DNA of 7,088 nt from Dehalococcoidia bacterium (GTDB lineage Bacteria; Chloroflexota; Dehalococcoidia; GIF9; AB-539-J10). The notes below the pieces were generated by a model that was given only the letters and a program-made list of their open reading frames with translations, ran no database searches and was not told the DNA's origin. Both the position numbers and the translations under genes were made by a program. Location: the NCBI GenBank assembly GCA_030627025.1, contig DAOUSX010000051.1, forward strand, positions 1-7,088, written 5' to 3'. The first letter of the stretch is position 1; each line of letters starts with the position of its first letter. Shown piece by piece: positions 6,423 to 7,088 of the stretch.

Positions 6423-6464
6423 ATACGCCAATGGCAGGGAGGCATCAACTTTATTATAACAAAA

Positions 6465-6482
6465 TGTACTCGTTCATATGAC
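6465..6482 (-). repeat. 18-nt motif, right copy of an inverted pair
   Basis: On the minus strand this reads GTCATATGAACGAGTACA, one base different from 67-84. Six nt further along the minus strand is TATAAT (6458-6453). On its other side, 24-27 nt away, is the hairpin repeat at 6507-6543, mirroring the order seen at the left end of the window. Confidence 0.5.
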
Positions 6483-6506
6483 CAGTGGCGCTTGACATCC
6501 TTCCTT

Positions 6507-6563
6507 GGGATTGCTTCGGCACTGAAGTGCCTCGCAATGACACGAAGTGCCTCGCAATGACAC
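6507..6563. repeat. Intergenic hairpin repeat with a 20-nt tandem duplication
   Basis: The core is an imperfect palindrome: ATTGC (6510-6514) and GGCAC (6518-6522) pair with GTGCC (6527-6531) and GCAAT (6534-6538). The 20 bases GAAGTGCCTCGCAATGACAC occur twice in tandem without change, at 6524-6543 and 6544-6563, so only the right arm has been duplicated. The GTCATTGCGAG type of repeat (minus strand) is widespread between genes in many uncultured bacteria and is not transposase-encoding. Confidence 0.75.
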
Positions 6564-6655
6564 AAAGAACTGTTGGAGTCCGTTTCAACCATAAAGTGGA
6601 AGATAACCCCTTCACTTTGAGATGTCCTTCTTCTATCTGACTATCTGAACTAGCC

Positions 6656-6689
6656 AAAAAAGAAAAGTGCCTACCTTATTAGCCACTTT
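6656..6689 (-). terminator. Weak terminator after comEA
   Basis: On the minus strand AAAGTG (6689-6684) pairs with CACTTT (6669-6664) around a 14-nt loop, followed by a T-rich tail interrupted by one C (opposite 6663-6656). The stem is only six pairs, so termination may be partial; the stronger hairpin at 6385-6422 lies further along. Confidence 0.4.
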
Positions 6690-6704
6690 AGCTCAAAAGG
6701 GCTT

Positions 6705-7088
6705 CTAATCCGAAACGGTTATGTTATCTTTTATTTTGTTAAATGTCCCCTCGCCGATGCCCTCCACCTGGAGCAAGTCCTCGATGCGCTTAAAGGGGCC
6801 ATTTTCGTTGCGGTAATCCACGATAGCCTGGGCTCTTGAAGGGCCTATCCCTGGCAATGCTTCAAGAAGCCAAGCTTCAGCTCTATTGATATCTATCTTT
6901 TGAGGGGTTTGTTTTTCACCTTCTTGTGGGATGTAAATTTTAATATGGTCGAGGTCAGCATTAGTTTCGATGCCGGCACTTGAAAGAAGAGATTGTATAG
7001 TATCGCCTTCTTTCAGGGGATAGACGCCGGGGTTAGCTACAGCGCCACCAATGTAAACCTCACCGCTTAGCTGTGGAGGCGCTGGTTG
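6705..7088 (-). CDS. comEA: ComEA-like competence protein, partial (C-terminal 127 residues)
   Basis: This is the C-terminal part of a ComEA-type DNA receptor; the N-terminal membrane anchor and start codon lie beyond the window edge. The visible chain has a SLBB domain (about residues 9-58, with EVYIGGAVANPGVY) and then a pair of helix-hairpin-helix motifs for DNA binding: LPGIGPSRAQAIVDYR (78-93) and VEGIGEGTFNKIKDNI (108-123), preceded by the DINRAEAWLLEA segment that corresponds to the family's INTA start. ComEA binds double-stranded DNA outside the cytoplasmic membrane during natural transformation. The stop codon is TAG at 6707-6705. The gene converges on the operon. In many genomes comEC follows comEA; here about 430 non-coding bases and the opposite-strand operon follow instead. 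The SLBB plus HhH order makes the family call secure. Confidence 0.93.
   Translation of the reverse strand, partial: QPAPPQLSGEVYIGGAVANPGVYPLKEGDTIQSLLSSAGIETNADLDHIKIYIPQEGEKQTPQKIDINRAEAWLLEALPGIGPSRAQAIVDYRNENGPFKRIEDLLQVEGIGEGTFNKIKDNITVSD

Larger units (their letters stand above)
6277..6704. other. Non-coding region between the converging genes
   Basis: No gene is supported here. The 428 bases hold the two plus-strand hairpins that look like terminators, a small AGGCT/AGCCT hairpin at 6341-6354, the inverted 18-nt motif, the hairpin repeat with its tandem duplication, and the weak comEA terminator. Short minus-strand open frames at 6404-6657 run through these repeats and are not believable genes. 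Confidence 0.7.

Noticed and set aside
6507..6563. CRISPR-like tandem repeat
   Set aside because: There are only two units, directly adjacent without spacers, and no cas genes are nearby.
6404..6657. Minus-strand open frames in the intergenic repeats
   Set aside because: They run through the palindromic and tandem repeats, which create open frames by chance, and have no ribosome site.
1..7088. tRNA, rRNA, riboswitch, transposase or integrase genes
   Set aside because: No cloverleaf, conserved rRNA block, known riboswitch core or recombinase motif was seen on either strand, so any mobility of the operon rests only on the flanking repeats.

Overview
The window holds one plus-strand catabolic operon of five genes, with a partial, convergent comEA gene entering from the right edge. 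The organism cannot be named from sequence alone. The ComEA, the probable lipoprotein-type solute-binding protein with a Glu/Pro-rich linker, the strong AGGAGG ribosome sites and the hairpin repeats of the 'ATTGC...GCAAT' type between genes together suggest an uncultured, probably anaerobic bacterium, possibly monoderm or Chloroflexota/Dehalococcoidia-like. That placement is a low-confidence inference.

Layout. Positions 1-531 are non-coding: a degenerate hairpin repeat, an 18-nt motif that returns inverted on the far side of the operon, a possible promoter near 176-206 and a stem-loop at 385-415. At 532-2136 lies a YtcJ/NfdA-like metal-dependent amidohydrolase. It is followed by a complete TRAP transporter: the DctP solute-binding protein (2214-3296), the DctQ small permease (3371-3973) and the DctM large permease (4023-5351). 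The last gene is a nitrilase-superfamily amidase with an intact Glu-Lys-Cys triad (5434-6276). Two hairpins that look like terminators follow, then inter-genic repeats, then on the minus strand a weak terminator and the 3' end of comEA (6705-7088).

How the genes may work together. TRAP systems import organic acids using an ion gradient, and DctP keeps the arginine that usually binds the ligand carboxylate. Two different C-N bond hydrolases bracket the transporter genes. The simplest reading is import of an N-containing carboxylate (an N-acyl, N-formyl, ureido or amide acid) followed by stepwise hydrolysis in the cytoplasm. The actual substrate cannot be read from the sequence.

The most notable signals are these. 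A composite unit (hairpin repeat, about 24 nt, 18-nt motif, TATAAT) stands in opposite orientations on the two sides of the operon. The transporter genes are visibly richer in GC than the two hydrolase genes around them. The start region of the amidase is duplicated. A strong inverted repeat lies between dctP and dctQ. No transposase, integrase, CRISPR array, tRNA or rRNA was seen.
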